NCBI GenBank assembly: GCA_964561235.1
Contig: CAZLOV010000081.1
Coordinates: 1 to 10,640 of the forward strand
Source: JBCBSP01 sp964561235
Lineage (GTDB): Bacteria > Pseudomonadota > Alphaproteobacteria > Caulobacterales > Maricaulaceae
Reading direction: 5' to 3'
Length of the DNA stretch: 10,640 nt
In this document: one piece after another, positions 1 to 6,407 of the stretch
Position numbering within the stretch: position 1 is the first letter of the stretch
How the letters are laid out: each line of letters begins with the position of its first letter
Notes under the pieces: model-generated
What the model was told of the DNA's origin: nothing
The model's input: the letters and a program-made list of their open reading frames with translations, nothing else
Database searches by the model: none
Made by a program: the position numbers and the translations under genes

Positions 1-57
1 CTCCTTGTTGAGCGGACTCCCATTTTAAATGCGGGGCCAAACGGGGCGCAGGTCAAC

Positions 58-62
58 AGGAG
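58..62 (+). promoter_or_regulatory. Shine-Dalgarno site of the microprotein
   Basis: AGGAG lies 7 bases upstream of ATG 70. It is the main reason for calling the 30-codon ORF. Confidence 0.55.
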
Positions 63-69
63 AACCGCC

Positions 70-162
70 ATGAACATCCATGACGCACTGAGAGCCGCCA
101 CGTGGTCGGGCCTGATGCTGGCCTTGGCCGTCTTCGCCCTGCAGCTTCAGAGCGCGCTCTAG
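70..162 (+). CDS. 30-aa predicted single-pass membrane microprotein
   Basis: This is a short reading frame of 30 codons plus TAG. The start is ATG at 70, preceded by AGGAG at 58-62 with a 7-base spacer, which is a good ribosome binding site for so small an ORF. The product begins MNIHDALRAATW, then has a hydrophobic stretch of about 14 residues (roughly 13-26, rich in Leu, Ala, Val and Phe), and ends QLQSAL. That suggests a short N-in membrane helix with a small amphipathic N-terminus. I do not recognise a family. Its stop TAG (160-162) lies inside the palindrome CTAG that is also the parE stop on the other strand, so the two genes converge with a 4-base overlap. It could be a chance ORF; the SD sequence and hydrophobic pattern argue for a real gene. 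Confidence 0.5.
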   Translation: MNIHDALRAATWSGLMLALAVFALQLQSAL

Positions 163-2201
163 AGGTCGATCGCTTCGATGTAGGGCGCGCGCTCCTGGAT
201 GAACTGGAAGCGCAGTTCGGGCTTGCGGCCCATCAGCGTCTCCACAAGCGCATCAGCGGCCTCGCGCATGTCCTCGTCCACCACGACGCGCGCCAGCGTG
301 CGGGTTTTCGGGTTCATGGTGGTCGCCTTGAGCTGGGCGGGGGTCATCTCGCCGAGGCCCTTGAAGCGCCCGATCTCGACTTTGGACGCCTTGAACTCGG
401 TCTCGATCAGCCGGTCCTTCTCCGCATCATCCTTGGCGTAGAGCGTCTTGGCGCCCTGGACGAGCCGGTAAAGCGGGGGCTGGGCCATGAACAGCCGCCC
501 GGCCTCGATGAGCCCGGGGGTGAAGGAGTAGAAGAAGGTGGCGAGCAGCGCGGCGATATGCGCGCCGTCCACGTCGGCGTCGCACATGATGATCACGCGC
601 TCATAGCGCAGATCATCAAGGTCGAACTTGCGGCCGGGCTGCACGCCAAGCGCAAGAAGCAGGTCGTTGATCTCCTGGTTCTTGGCGATCTTGTCATCGG
701 CGGCGGAGGCGACATTGAGGATCTTGCCGCGCAGCGGCAGGACCGCCTGGGTGGCGCGGTCGCGCGCCTGCTTGGCCGAGCCGCCGGCGCTGTCGCCCTC
801 CACCAGAAAGATCTCCGCCCCGTCCACGCCCGAGCGCGAACAGTCCGCCAGCTTGCCGGGCAGGCGCAGCCGGCGCGTCGCGCTCTGGCGCTTGACCTCT
901 TTCTCCCGCTTGCGCTTCAGGCGATCCTCGGCGCGGTCGAGCGCCCATTCGATCAGGCGCGCGGCGTCCTTGGGCCGGCCCGCCAGCCAGTGGTCGAACC
1001 GGTCGCGAACGGCCGCCTCGACCAGCCGCGCCGCATCCGGCGTCGCCAGCCTTTCCTTGGTCTGGCCCTGGAACTCCGGATCGCGGATGAAGGCGGACAG
1101 CAAGACGCCTGCGCCGCCCAGCACGTCGTCGGGCGTGATCAGGTTCGCCTTCTTGACCCCTGACAGCTCGGCATAGGCGCGCAACCCTTTGGACAGCGCC
1201 GCGCGCAGCCCCTGCTCATGCGTGCCGCCCTGCGGGGTTGGAATGGTGTTGCAATAGCTGTGCGAGAAACCGTCATGCTCGCCGAAGCCGTTTTCGGAGA
1301 AGGCGACGGCCCACTCCACGGCGCCAAGCCGCTCGCCTTTGGCCGGATCGCGCTCAACCCGGCCGGCAAAGGCCTCGGTGACGAGCCGCGCGCCGGGCGT
1401 CAGCTCGACCAGCCGGTCGGCGAGACCGCCGGGAAACTTCAAAACGGTCTCCGGCGGGATATCCGTCCCGGTCAGAAGCTCGGCCGGGCATGACCAGCGG
1501 ATCTCGACGCCGGGGCGCAGATAGGCCTTCGCACGCGCCATCGCGAAAAGCCGGGCGGGGCGGAAGCCGGCGCGCGCGCCGAAAATCTCGAAATCGGGCT
1601 TGAAGCGCACCCGGGTGCCGCGCCGGTTGGGCGCCGGGCCGACTGTTGCGAGCGGGCCTGCCGGCAGGCCGCGTTCGAAGCTTTGCGCATACAGCATGCG
1701 GCCGCGCGCCACCTCGACCTCCACGCGTTCGGAGAGCGCGTTGACGACCGAGACCCCGACGCCGTGAAGACCGCCGGCGGTCTGGTAGGCCTTGTCGGAA
1801 AACTTGCCGCCCGCATGCAGCGTGGTCAGCACGACCTCAAGCGCCGACTTGTCCGGGAAACGCGGATGCGGGTCGACCGGAATGCCGCGCCCGTTATCCT
1901 CCACGCTGACATAGCCTTCGAGGTCCAGCGCCACGCTGATGCGGTCGGCGTGGCCGGCGACGGCCTCGTCCATGGCGTTGTCGAGCACTTCGGCGAAGAG
2001 ATGGTGGAGCGCGCGCTCGTCGGTGCCGCCGACATACATGCCGGGACGCTTGCGCACCGGTTCGAGGCCTTCGAGCACCTCGATCTGGGCGGCGTCATAG
2101 CCCTGGCGGTCGGGCGCGGCGGCCGGAGCGGCGGGCTTTCGCGCCGCGGCCGGCTTTGCGGCGCCGCCGCCGAAAAGGTCGGATTGCGAATCACGGGTCA
2201 T
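159..2201 (-). CDS. parE: DNA topoisomerase IV subunit B (ParE)
   Basis: ATPase subunit of topoisomerase IV, which with ParC decatenates daughter chromosomes and relaxes supercoils. Numbered from ATG 2201 (680 aa), visible elements are: an Ala/Pro-rich N-terminal tail after an SDLFGG motif; the GHKL ATPase fold with the catalytic Glu71 and Mg-binding Asn75 (AEVLDNAMDEA); the DNGRGIP loop at 102-108; the glycine-rich ATP lid GGLHGVGVSVVNA; CNTIPTPQGG at about 317; the transducer QTK loop with Lys382; Toprim EGDSAGGS at 468-475; DADVDG at 541-546; and RFKGLGEM near 612. Length, the SDLFGG tail and the C-terminus RFQFIQERA point to alphaproteobacterial ParE rather than GyrB. A TTG four codons upstream (2213) could also start it, but ATG 2201 has better spacing from a weak AGG upstream. 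The lipoprotein gene lies about 70 bases upstream on the same strand, so co-transcription is possible. Confidence 0.95.
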   Translation of the reverse strand: MTRDSQSDLFGGGAAKPAAARKPAAPAAAPDRQGYDAAQIEVLEGLEPVRKRPGMYVGGTDERALHHLFAEVLDNAMDEAVAGHADRISVALDLEGYVSVEDNGRGIPVDPHPRFPDKSALEVVLTTLHAGGKFSDKAYQTAGGLHGVGVSVVNALSERVEVEVARGRMLYAQSFERGLPAGPLATVGPAPNRRGTRVRFKPDFEIFGARAGFRPARLFAMARAKAYLRPGVEIRWSCPAELLTGTDIPPETVLKFPGGLADRLVELTPGARLVTEAFAGRVERDPAKGERLGAVEWAVAFSENGFGEHDGFSHSYCNTIPTPQGGTHEQGLRAALSKGLRAYAELSGVKKANLITPDDVLGGAGVLLSAFIRDPEFQGQTKERLATPDAARLVEAAVRDRFDHWLAGRPKDAARLIEWALDRAEDRLKRKREKEVKRQSATRRLRLPGKLADCSRSGVDGAEIFLVEGDSAGGSAKQARDRATQAVLPLRGKILNVASAADDKIAKNQEINDLLLALGVQPGRKFDLDDLRYERVIIMCDADVDGAHIAALLATFFYSFTPGLIEAGRLFMAQPPLYRLVQGAKTLYAKDDAEKDRLIETEFKASKVEIGRFKGLGEMTPAQLKATTMNPKTRTLARVVVDEDMREAADALVETLMGRKPELRFQFIQERAPYIEAIDL

Positions 2202-2252
2202 GTCGAGGTCCAACCTGCCTGATCGCAGGGCGGATGGGGAGTTCGCACCTCA

Positions 2253-2266
2253 CCGGCGCTCGCCGG
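2253..2266 (-). terminator. Small hairpin between the lipoprotein gene and parE
   Basis: Five perfect GC pairs (CCGGC/GCCGG) surround a 4-base loop, just after the lipoprotein stop on the minus strand. The stem can be extended by three more pairs across a 2-base bulge. No T-run follows, so it is at best a weak attenuator or RNA-stability element ahead of parE rather than a proper intrinsic terminator. Confidence 0.25.
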
Positions 2267-2272
2267 AGGGTG

Positions 2273-2878
2273 TCAGAAAAACGGGATCCAGTTGCGCCCC
2301 AGCCGGTCTTCGCACTGCGCGATCTGGGCGTTGTAGCGGGCGGCGTCGCTGCGCACTTCGCTCGCGGCGCGCAGAAGCCACGCCTTGTTTCGGTAGGTGC
2401 CGCGCGAATAGCCGCCATGGCCCTCGTGATAGGTCAGGTACAGCGCGTAGGCGTCATGGGAAGGCACGCCGGCGAGTTCGCGGCTCTTGGCGGCGTACCA
2501 GCCGATGAAATCAACGGCATCCGAGAAGTCGTCGCGATCCGCCCTGCGCCGGCCGGTGTCGCGCCGGTACCAGTGCCACGTGGTCTCCAGCGCCTGGGCG
2601 TAGCCATAGGCGCTCGACGGCCGCGGGCCGGGGATGAAGCCCAGAAGCCGCGTGCGCGCCGGTCGCGCGCGGGCGTTGAAACTGCTCTCGCGCTTCAGGA
2701 TGGCGAGCTGCACGCCGGGCGAAACGCCCCAGCGTTCCTCGGTGCGCTCCAGCGCGCGCCACCAGGCGCGATTGTCCTCAAGGATCAGGCAGGCGTCATG
2801 AACCTGATCGGGCGGCCCGGAGGCGCAGGCGGTCAGCGCAAGCAGCGCTGCGCAGGCGAGGACGATGCGCTTTCGCAT
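2273..2878 (-). CDS. Lytic transglycosylase-like lipoprotein (SLT_4-type)
   Basis: A 201-aa protein predicted to cleave peptidoglycan glycan strands from an outer- or inner-membrane lipid anchor. It begins MRKRIVLACAALLALTAC, a lipoprotein signal peptide with lipobox LTAC and lipidated Cys18. A lysozyme-like SLT domain follows: WGVSPGVQLAILKRESSF with probable catalytic Glu64, then PSSAYGYAQALETTW, DDFSDAVDFIGWYAAKS and YLTYHEGHGGYSRGTY, and a short basic tail with one further Cys. This motif order matches the SLT_4 group of proteobacterial transglycosylase-like lipoproteins; enzymatic activity is inferred from family. The longer start at 2890 would put GGAGG (2891-2895) directly against the ATG with no spacer, while ATG 2878 leaves 12 bases and begins exactly at the signal peptide, so 2878 is preferred. 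The gene lies between the autotransporter and parE on the same strand. Confidence 0.85.
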   Translation of the reverse strand: MRKRIVLACAALLALTACASGPPDQVHDACLILEDNRAWWRALERTEERWGVSPGVQLAILKRESSFNARARPARTRLLGFIPGPRPSSAYGYAQALETTWHWYRRDTGRRRADRDDFSDAVDFIGWYAAKSRELAGVPSHDAYALYLTYHEGHGGYSRGTYRNKAWLLRAASEVRSDAARYNAQIAQCEDRLGRNWIPFF

Positions 2879-2890
2879 GCCGCGGAGCAT

Positions 2891-2895
2891 CCTCC
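2891..2895 (-). promoter_or_regulatory. Shine-Dalgarno site deciding the lipoprotein start
   Basis: GGAGG on the minus strand abuts an ATG at 2890 (zero spacer, unusable) but lies 12 bases from ATG 2878. This supports the internal start at the lipoprotein signal peptide. Confidence 0.5.
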
Positions 2896-2923
2896 GGCGC
2901 GGTTAAGCACCGGTGAACGCGCC
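2896..2923 (-). terminator. Possible stem-loop after the autotransporter gene
   Basis: GGCGCG (2896-2901) and CGCGCC (2918-2923) form a 6-pair GC stem around a 16-base loop. The loop itself holds the 8-base palindrome CACCGGTG (2908-2915). It sits in the short gap between the autotransporter stop and the lipoprotein start. There is no T-run on either side, so termination is uncertain. Confidence 0.25.
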
Positions 2924-2943
2924 TTAGCGGCGAACGCCTTCGC

Positions 2944-5900
2944 TCAGAACGTGATACGGATCACGACGCGGCCGACATGACGGATGAAGTCGTCGCGAAT
3001 ATCGGCGTCGTAGGCGAAGGTGAAGGTGGAGTAGTTCGAGCCCGCCGACAGTCCGAACCCGAGCAGGAAGCCCGTGCCGGGAAGCTCGTCGGCGCGCAGG
3101 CGGAAGATCTCGTCGCTGCCGGTGAAGCGCGCGACGGTTTCCAGGTCGGTGTCCGTCAGATCGCCGCGGTAGCCTGCGCGGAAGTACGGCATCCACCAGC
3201 TCGGACCCTGTTCGAAGCGCCGGGCGACGGAGAGATTGCCCGACCCCGTAAACAGCGAGCTTTCGCGGCTGTCCACGCTGAGACCGAAGCCGGTCCCGCC
3301 GTCGTCTTCGACGAAATCGCTCTCGCTCAGGCGGATATAGGTAAGGGCGGCCTCGGGGCGCACCACCCACTTGCCCAGCCGGATGTCGCGTCCCACCGTG
3401 CCGCCGGCGGAAACCTGCCAGCCGCTCCAGTTGGCCGTCGCGGTCTGGTCGAAGCCGCCGATGAAGACGCGGCGCTCGCTCTCGTAATCGTCAAGGCCGA
3501 TGCTGGCCGAGCCGGACACGTCAAAGCCGCCGATCTCAAGGCCCGCATAGGCGCCGCCCTGGATAGAAAGGGCGATGAGCGGCTGGTCGAAGCCGTCGAT
3601 CTCCTCGATCTCGCTGGCCGAGCCCACGACATGGAAGCCGACCGCATAGAACGGCCCGAGCGGACGGTCGACGCCCAGCGCGACCCCGAAGCCCTGACCG
3701 CGATAGCCCGGAGCCAGCGCGGTGGTGTTGCGGTCCGCGTAATAGCCGAATTCCTGCACCCACAATCCGGCGAGGCGGTCAGGCGCAAGGCGGGCGTTGC
3801 GCAAGCGGGTCGCAAGCGCGCCCGTCGCCGCGTCATTGTTGGCGAGGGCGAATTGCAGCGCGCTGTCATTGAAGTTGGGCAACAGCTGGTCGTAGGCGGC
3901 GAAGAAGGTCTCCGCTTCCCGGAGACCGGCGAAGGCTGCGCCCAGATCGTCAAGGCCCTCGAGCGTTTCGATCGCAGCCGCGAAGGCGGCGGTCTGATTG
4001 GCGTTGAGGCCCAGTTCGTCGGGCGTTCGCCGGCGCAGGTTCAGCACCACGACGTCCGCATCCTCGACGGAGCGCTCCAGCGAGGCTTCAAACAGGTAGG
4101 GGCTTTCCGCCAGGCCGAGGATCGCTTCCTCGTCCGCGATCGAGATCTGGTCGGCGCGCAGGATGTTGAAGCTGGTCTCCTCGCCGAGAATGTTCGCAAG
4201 GCTGATGGACAGATCCGAGCCCTGCTCGAAACTGATCGTTCCGGACGCATCCACGAAGAAGTTCGCGGCCGCAGGCGAGTTCTCGTCGATGGTGATGTCG
4301 AGCACCGCGCCCTCGCCGAAGCGGGCGTTGGTCAGGGAGAGCGTCTCGTCGCCCACGAGGTTGAGCGAGGCGCGCTCGGCGTCGATCGTCAGGCGGCCGT
4401 CGCTGTCATTGATGACGCCGTTGATGTCGGCGTCGCGAAGCGTCAACTGGTCTTCGCCAAGCCCGAAGAAGACATCGCCTTCCACGGAGCCGGCTTCAAG
4501 GATCAGGCTGTCGTCGCCCGACCCGAAACGGATGTCCCCCTGAATGATCGGCGTGGGCGCGGTCTCGCCTTCCTCGACCTCGGCGAGGCTCTGACGGACC
4601 GTGAGACCGGTGGTTCGATCGCGGGCGTCGATGGCGGTCAGCGTCGTGTCGAGCGCGGGATCTTCGCCGTCGGGGCCGGTCTGAATGTTCGAGCCTGCGG
4701 CGCGGATGGCGTTGGTGTTTTCAATCAGCGTCAGGCTTTCACTGTCGACCTGAACGGCGCGCGCTTCTCCGCCGAGCTGCGTGGCGGCGACGATCGATCC
4801 GGAGTTGAGCAGCGTCTGGACGTCCGCGCCCGCCTCGATCACGACCGCTCGGGAGAGCGCGCTGACCTCGTCTTCCGGGCCGAAGCCGTCTTCGGAAAGG
4901 CCGTTGTTCGCCGAAGACGTGATGACGCCCGTGTTCTCGATCAGCGGGGTGACCAGTCCCGCGCCGAAGGTTGCGGTGGTCACGTCGGCGTCGAAGGACG
5001 CCGCCTGGATCGTGCCGGTGTTGAGGAAGCCGCCTTCGATGATCACAGCGCGCATGTCGCCGTTTACGTCACGGCCGGCGATCAGAAGCGCGCGCGAGGG
5101 GGCGCCGTCGAAGATGCTGTTGGCGCTGATCCGGCCCTCGTTGACGAAGCCGCGCCCGAGCGGCGTGTCTTCCTCTTCGGAGCGGTCAGGATCGAAGCCC
5201 GCGGGCACGACGACCTCGCCGATCGAAATGTCCCCGGCAGCCTCCTCTCCGGGGCGCACCACAACCGTCGGCGCGGCGCCGTTGCCGTCGATCACGGCGC
5301 CGGCCTCGTTTGCGCCCGGGCCCACGAAGAACACCCCGTCGCGCACCGACCCTTCGATCAGAATGGCCGCGCCGGCCGGCAGGTTGTCGTCGCCGTCGTC
5401 AAGAATGGAGAAGAAGCTGGCGCTGCTGCGGGTGTTCACGCGGAAGCCGTTGGCGCTGACCGTCCCCGCGAAGCGCGCTGCGCCCTCGACGTCGCCGGAA
5501 ACGACCACGCCCTGGCCGTCCGGGCCCGTGATCGCGACGCGTCCGTCGATCTCGACGTCGCCGTTGACCGTGTCCTCAAGCGAAATCGCAATGCTGCGTT
5601 CGCCGCGCACCACCACCTCGCCGTCGGAGGTGAAGTCGCCGTTGAGCCCTGTCTGGGCGCGCACGCCATAGCTGTCCTGGCCGAAAACACGGATCGTGGA
5701 GCCGCCGTTGAGCGTGACGTCGCCGTTGAACGGCGCGTCGCCCGCGATCAGCAGGCCGGTCCGCCCGGAGCCCTCGGAGAAGGGGCCGTCAGCCTCGTTG
5801 TCCGCTTCATCTGCGACGCCGTCGCCATTGAGGTCGACGAGATCAGTCCCGCTGTCGGAGGCGATGTATTCCTCCACCACCTCGATGCGGCCGTCATGGA

Positions 5901-6201
5901 CGAATGCGCCGGTGTTTCCGCCTTCCAGAAGAACGCCGGTCGCCCCGTCAACATCGCTGATCTCGATGCTCGAACCGGTTTCCGTCGTCAGCGTGTTGTC
6001 GGAATTGAGCACGACGGCGGGTCCGGGATTGTCGAGCACGACGCGTCCGCTGGCGGTGATGACCACGTCGGAGGCGGCGCCGTCATTGGCCGTTGCGGTC
6101 TCGATAGGATCGTTGCGCTCTCCCTCGACCGGAACCTGCGCGAAAGCCGGGCTCGCGAGCACGGCGGACAGGGCGGCGGCGGCGAGAAGGCGGCGGCGCA
6201 T
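2944..6201 (-). CDS. Autotransporter with beta-helix passenger and C-terminal beta-barrel (type Va)
   Basis: A 1085-aa surface or secreted protein. It starts at ATG 6201, with GGAGGG six bases upstream and a classical Sec signal peptide of about 21 residues ending SPAFA; an in-frame codon at 6252 would add 17 residues and bury the signal peptide. The passenger (about 22-720) is acidic, Gly/Asn/Asp-rich and contains no cysteine. It has repeats typical of beta-helices: an NGD-type block near 158-260, an N-x-G-x-I block near 354-500, and two GxGxDxL turns near 560-588. An EF-hand-like loop is at 123-134. A helical linker (about 733-808) precedes a barrel of about 275 residues (PF03797-like) that ends in the outer-membrane signature VVIRITF with terminal Phe. 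The barrel should insert through BamA and export the passenger. No protease triad or named adhesin domain is recognisable, so an adhesion or surface-structure role is only inference. Confidence 0.9.
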   Translation of the reverse strand: MRRRLLAAAALSAVLASPAFAQVPVEGERNDPIETATANDGAASDVVITASGRVVLDNPGPAVVLNSDNTLTTETGSSIEISDVDGATGVLLEGGNTGAFVHDGRIEVVEEYIASDSGTDLVDLNGDGVADEADNEADGPFSEGSGRTGLLIAGDAPFNGDVTLNGGSTIRVFGQDSYGVRAQTGLNGDFTSDGEVVVRGERSIAISLEDTVNGDVEIDGRVAITGPDGQGVVVSGDVEGAARFAGTVSANGFRVNTRSSASFFSILDDGDDNLPAGAAILIEGSVRDGVFFVGPGANEAGAVIDGNGAAPTVVVRPGEEAAGDISIGEVVVPAGFDPDRSEEEDTPLGRGFVNEGRISANSIFDGAPSRALLIAGRDVNGDMRAVIIEGGFLNTGTIQAASFDADVTTATFGAGLVTPLIENTGVITSSANNGLSEDGFGPEDEVSALSRAVVIEAGADVQTLLNSGSIVAATQLGGEARAVQVDSESLTLIENTNAIRAAGSNIQTGPDGEDPALDTTLTAIDARDRTTGLTVRQSLAEVEEGETAPTPIIQGDIRFGSGDDSLILEAGSVEGDVFFGLGEDQLTLRDADINGVINDSDGRLTIDAERASLNLVGDETLSLTNARFGEGAVLDITIDENSPAAANFFVDASGTISFEQGSDLSISLANILGEETSFNILRADQISIADEEAILGLAESPYLFEASLERSVEDADVVVLNLRRRTPDELGLNANQTAAFAAAIETLEGLDDLGAAFAGLREAETFFAAYDQLLPNFNDSALQFALANNDAATGALATRLRNARLAPDRLAGLWVQEFGYYADRNTTALAPGYRGQGFGVALGVDRPLGPFYAVGFHVVGSASEIEEIDGFDQPLIALSIQGGAYAGLEIGGFDVSGSASIGLDDYESERRVFIGGFDQTATANWSGWQVSAGGTVGRDIRLGKWVVRPEAALTYIRLSESDFVEDDGGTGFGLSVDSRESSLFTGSGNLSVARRFEQGPSWWMPYFRAGYRGDLTDTDLETVARFTGSDEIFRLRADELPGTGFLLGFGLSAGSNYSTFTFAYDADIRDDFIRHVGRVVIRITF
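2947..3771 (-). other. Autotransporter beta-barrel domain
   Basis: This is the translocator part of the gene above. It starts at LAGLWVQEFGYYADRN and has alternating aromatic/hydrophobic strands such as GQGFGVALGVDRPLG, ALSIQGGAYAGLEIGGFDVS, WQVSAGGTVGRDIRLGKW and MPYFRAGYRGDLTDT. It ends with HVGRVVIRITF. The length of about 275 residues fits a 12-stranded barrel, and the terminal Phe is the Bam-recognition residue of outer-membrane proteins. Confidence 0.85.
4435..4527 (-). repeat. Two RTX-like GxGxDxL turns in the passenger
   Basis: FGSGDDSLIL and FGLGEDQLTL are spaced 20 residues apart, each followed by EAGSVEGDV- or RDADINGVI-type strands. They resemble the turn of hemolysin-type calcium repeats but are too few and too widely spaced for a true RTX parallel beta-roll. 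They more likely mark consecutive beta-helix rungs. Confidence 0.55.
4699..5142 (-). repeat. Degenerate N-x-G-x-I passenger repeats
   Basis: Five units contain the core NEGRI, NTGTI, NTGVI, NSGSI or NTNAI, spaced 40, 29, 43 and 29 residues apart. Most are preceded by a strand of the type RAVVIEAG or RAVIIEGG. The pattern is that of beta-helix rungs with an asparagine-containing turn. Confidence 0.6.
5419..5730 (-). repeat. Four 26-28-residue passenger repeats (NGD motif)
   Basis: Units begin FNGDVTLNG, LNGDFTSDG, VNGDVEIDG and VEGAARFAG. The starts are 28, 26 and 26 residues apart. The first three continue with a strand such as STIRVFG, EVVVRGE or RVAITGP and then a SYGV/SIAI/GQGVV segment; the fourth is more diverged. 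They look like diverged tandem duplications building successive beta-helix turns. Confidence 0.6.
5800..5835 (-). other. EF-hand/dockerin-like calcium loop in the passenger
   Basis: The 12-residue segment DLNGDGVADEAD has Asp at position 1, Asn at 3, Asp at 5, Gly at 6, a hydrophobic residue at 7, and Asp at 9 and 12. That is the spacing of a calcium-binding EF-hand or dockerin loop. It corresponds to residues 123-134 from ATG 6201. Calcium binding is inferred from the spacing. Confidence 0.6.
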
Positions 6202-6207
6202 GGGCGT

Positions 6208-6213
6208 CCCTCC
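6208..6213 (-). promoter_or_regulatory. Shine-Dalgarno site of the autotransporter
   Basis: GGAGGG on the minus strand lies six bases upstream of ATG 6201. It fixes the start at the signal peptide rather than at the 6252 codon. Confidence 0.8.
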
Positions 6214-6287
6214 AGGCGCGGAGTTGGCTCGGCCGATCTTCCCCTCGAACACCGGCCCGTCCGCGCATCAACGATATGCAGCCTGCA

Positions 6288-6316
6288 GTATTAGACGATG
6301 CCGTCGGGGCCGTCGA
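6288..6316 (-). promoter_or_regulatory. Candidate sigma-70 promoter for the autotransporter
   Basis: On the minus strand, TCGACG (6311-6316, four of six matches to TTGACA) is followed after 17 bases by TAATAC (6288-6293, three of six matches to TATAAT). It sits in the only AT-richer part of the gap and would give a leader of about 80 bases. The match is weak. Confidence 0.25.
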
Positions 6317-6345
6317 CCGCCGGAAGGCGCCGTATGCGTGACCGG

Positions 6346-6379
6346 AAACAAACCCGCCCGCGCCTTGCGGCGCGGGCGG
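6346..6379 (-). terminator. Intrinsic terminator of the glnB-glnA operon
   Basis: On the minus strand, 28 bases after the glnA stop, CCGCCCGCGCC and GGCGCGGGCGG form a perfect 11-bp stem with a GCAA tetraloop, followed by GTTTGTTT. This is the strongest terminator in the window and insulates the autotransporter gene from glnA transcription. The other strand has AAAACG before and no T-run after, so it works mainly in the glnA direction. Confidence 0.9.
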
Positions 6380-6407
6380 AAAACGTTTTGGGGTCAGGTG
6401 ATAACGA

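Noticed and set aside
4..27. CTTGTT followed by CCCATTTTA, resembling a heat-shock sigma-32 promoter ahead of the microprotein.
   Set aside because: The spacing between the two elements is about nine bases instead of 13 or more, so it does not fit the promoter consensus.
102..1163. Plus-strand open frame of 353 codons opposite parE.
   Set aside because: Antisense shadow of a strongly conserved parE; low-complexity composition and no recognisable motif.
2199..2213. TTG start for parE at 2213.
   Set aside because: An AGG abuts it with no spacer. ATG 2201 is more plausible and costs only four non-conserved residues.
2977..6294. Plus-strand open frame of 1105 codons across the whole autotransporter gene.
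   Set aside because: It mirrors the autotransporter, whose signal peptide, SD, repeats and barrel are clear. The translation is rich in Ala, Arg, Val, Asp and His without domain structure, as expected for the antisense of a high-GC coding gene.
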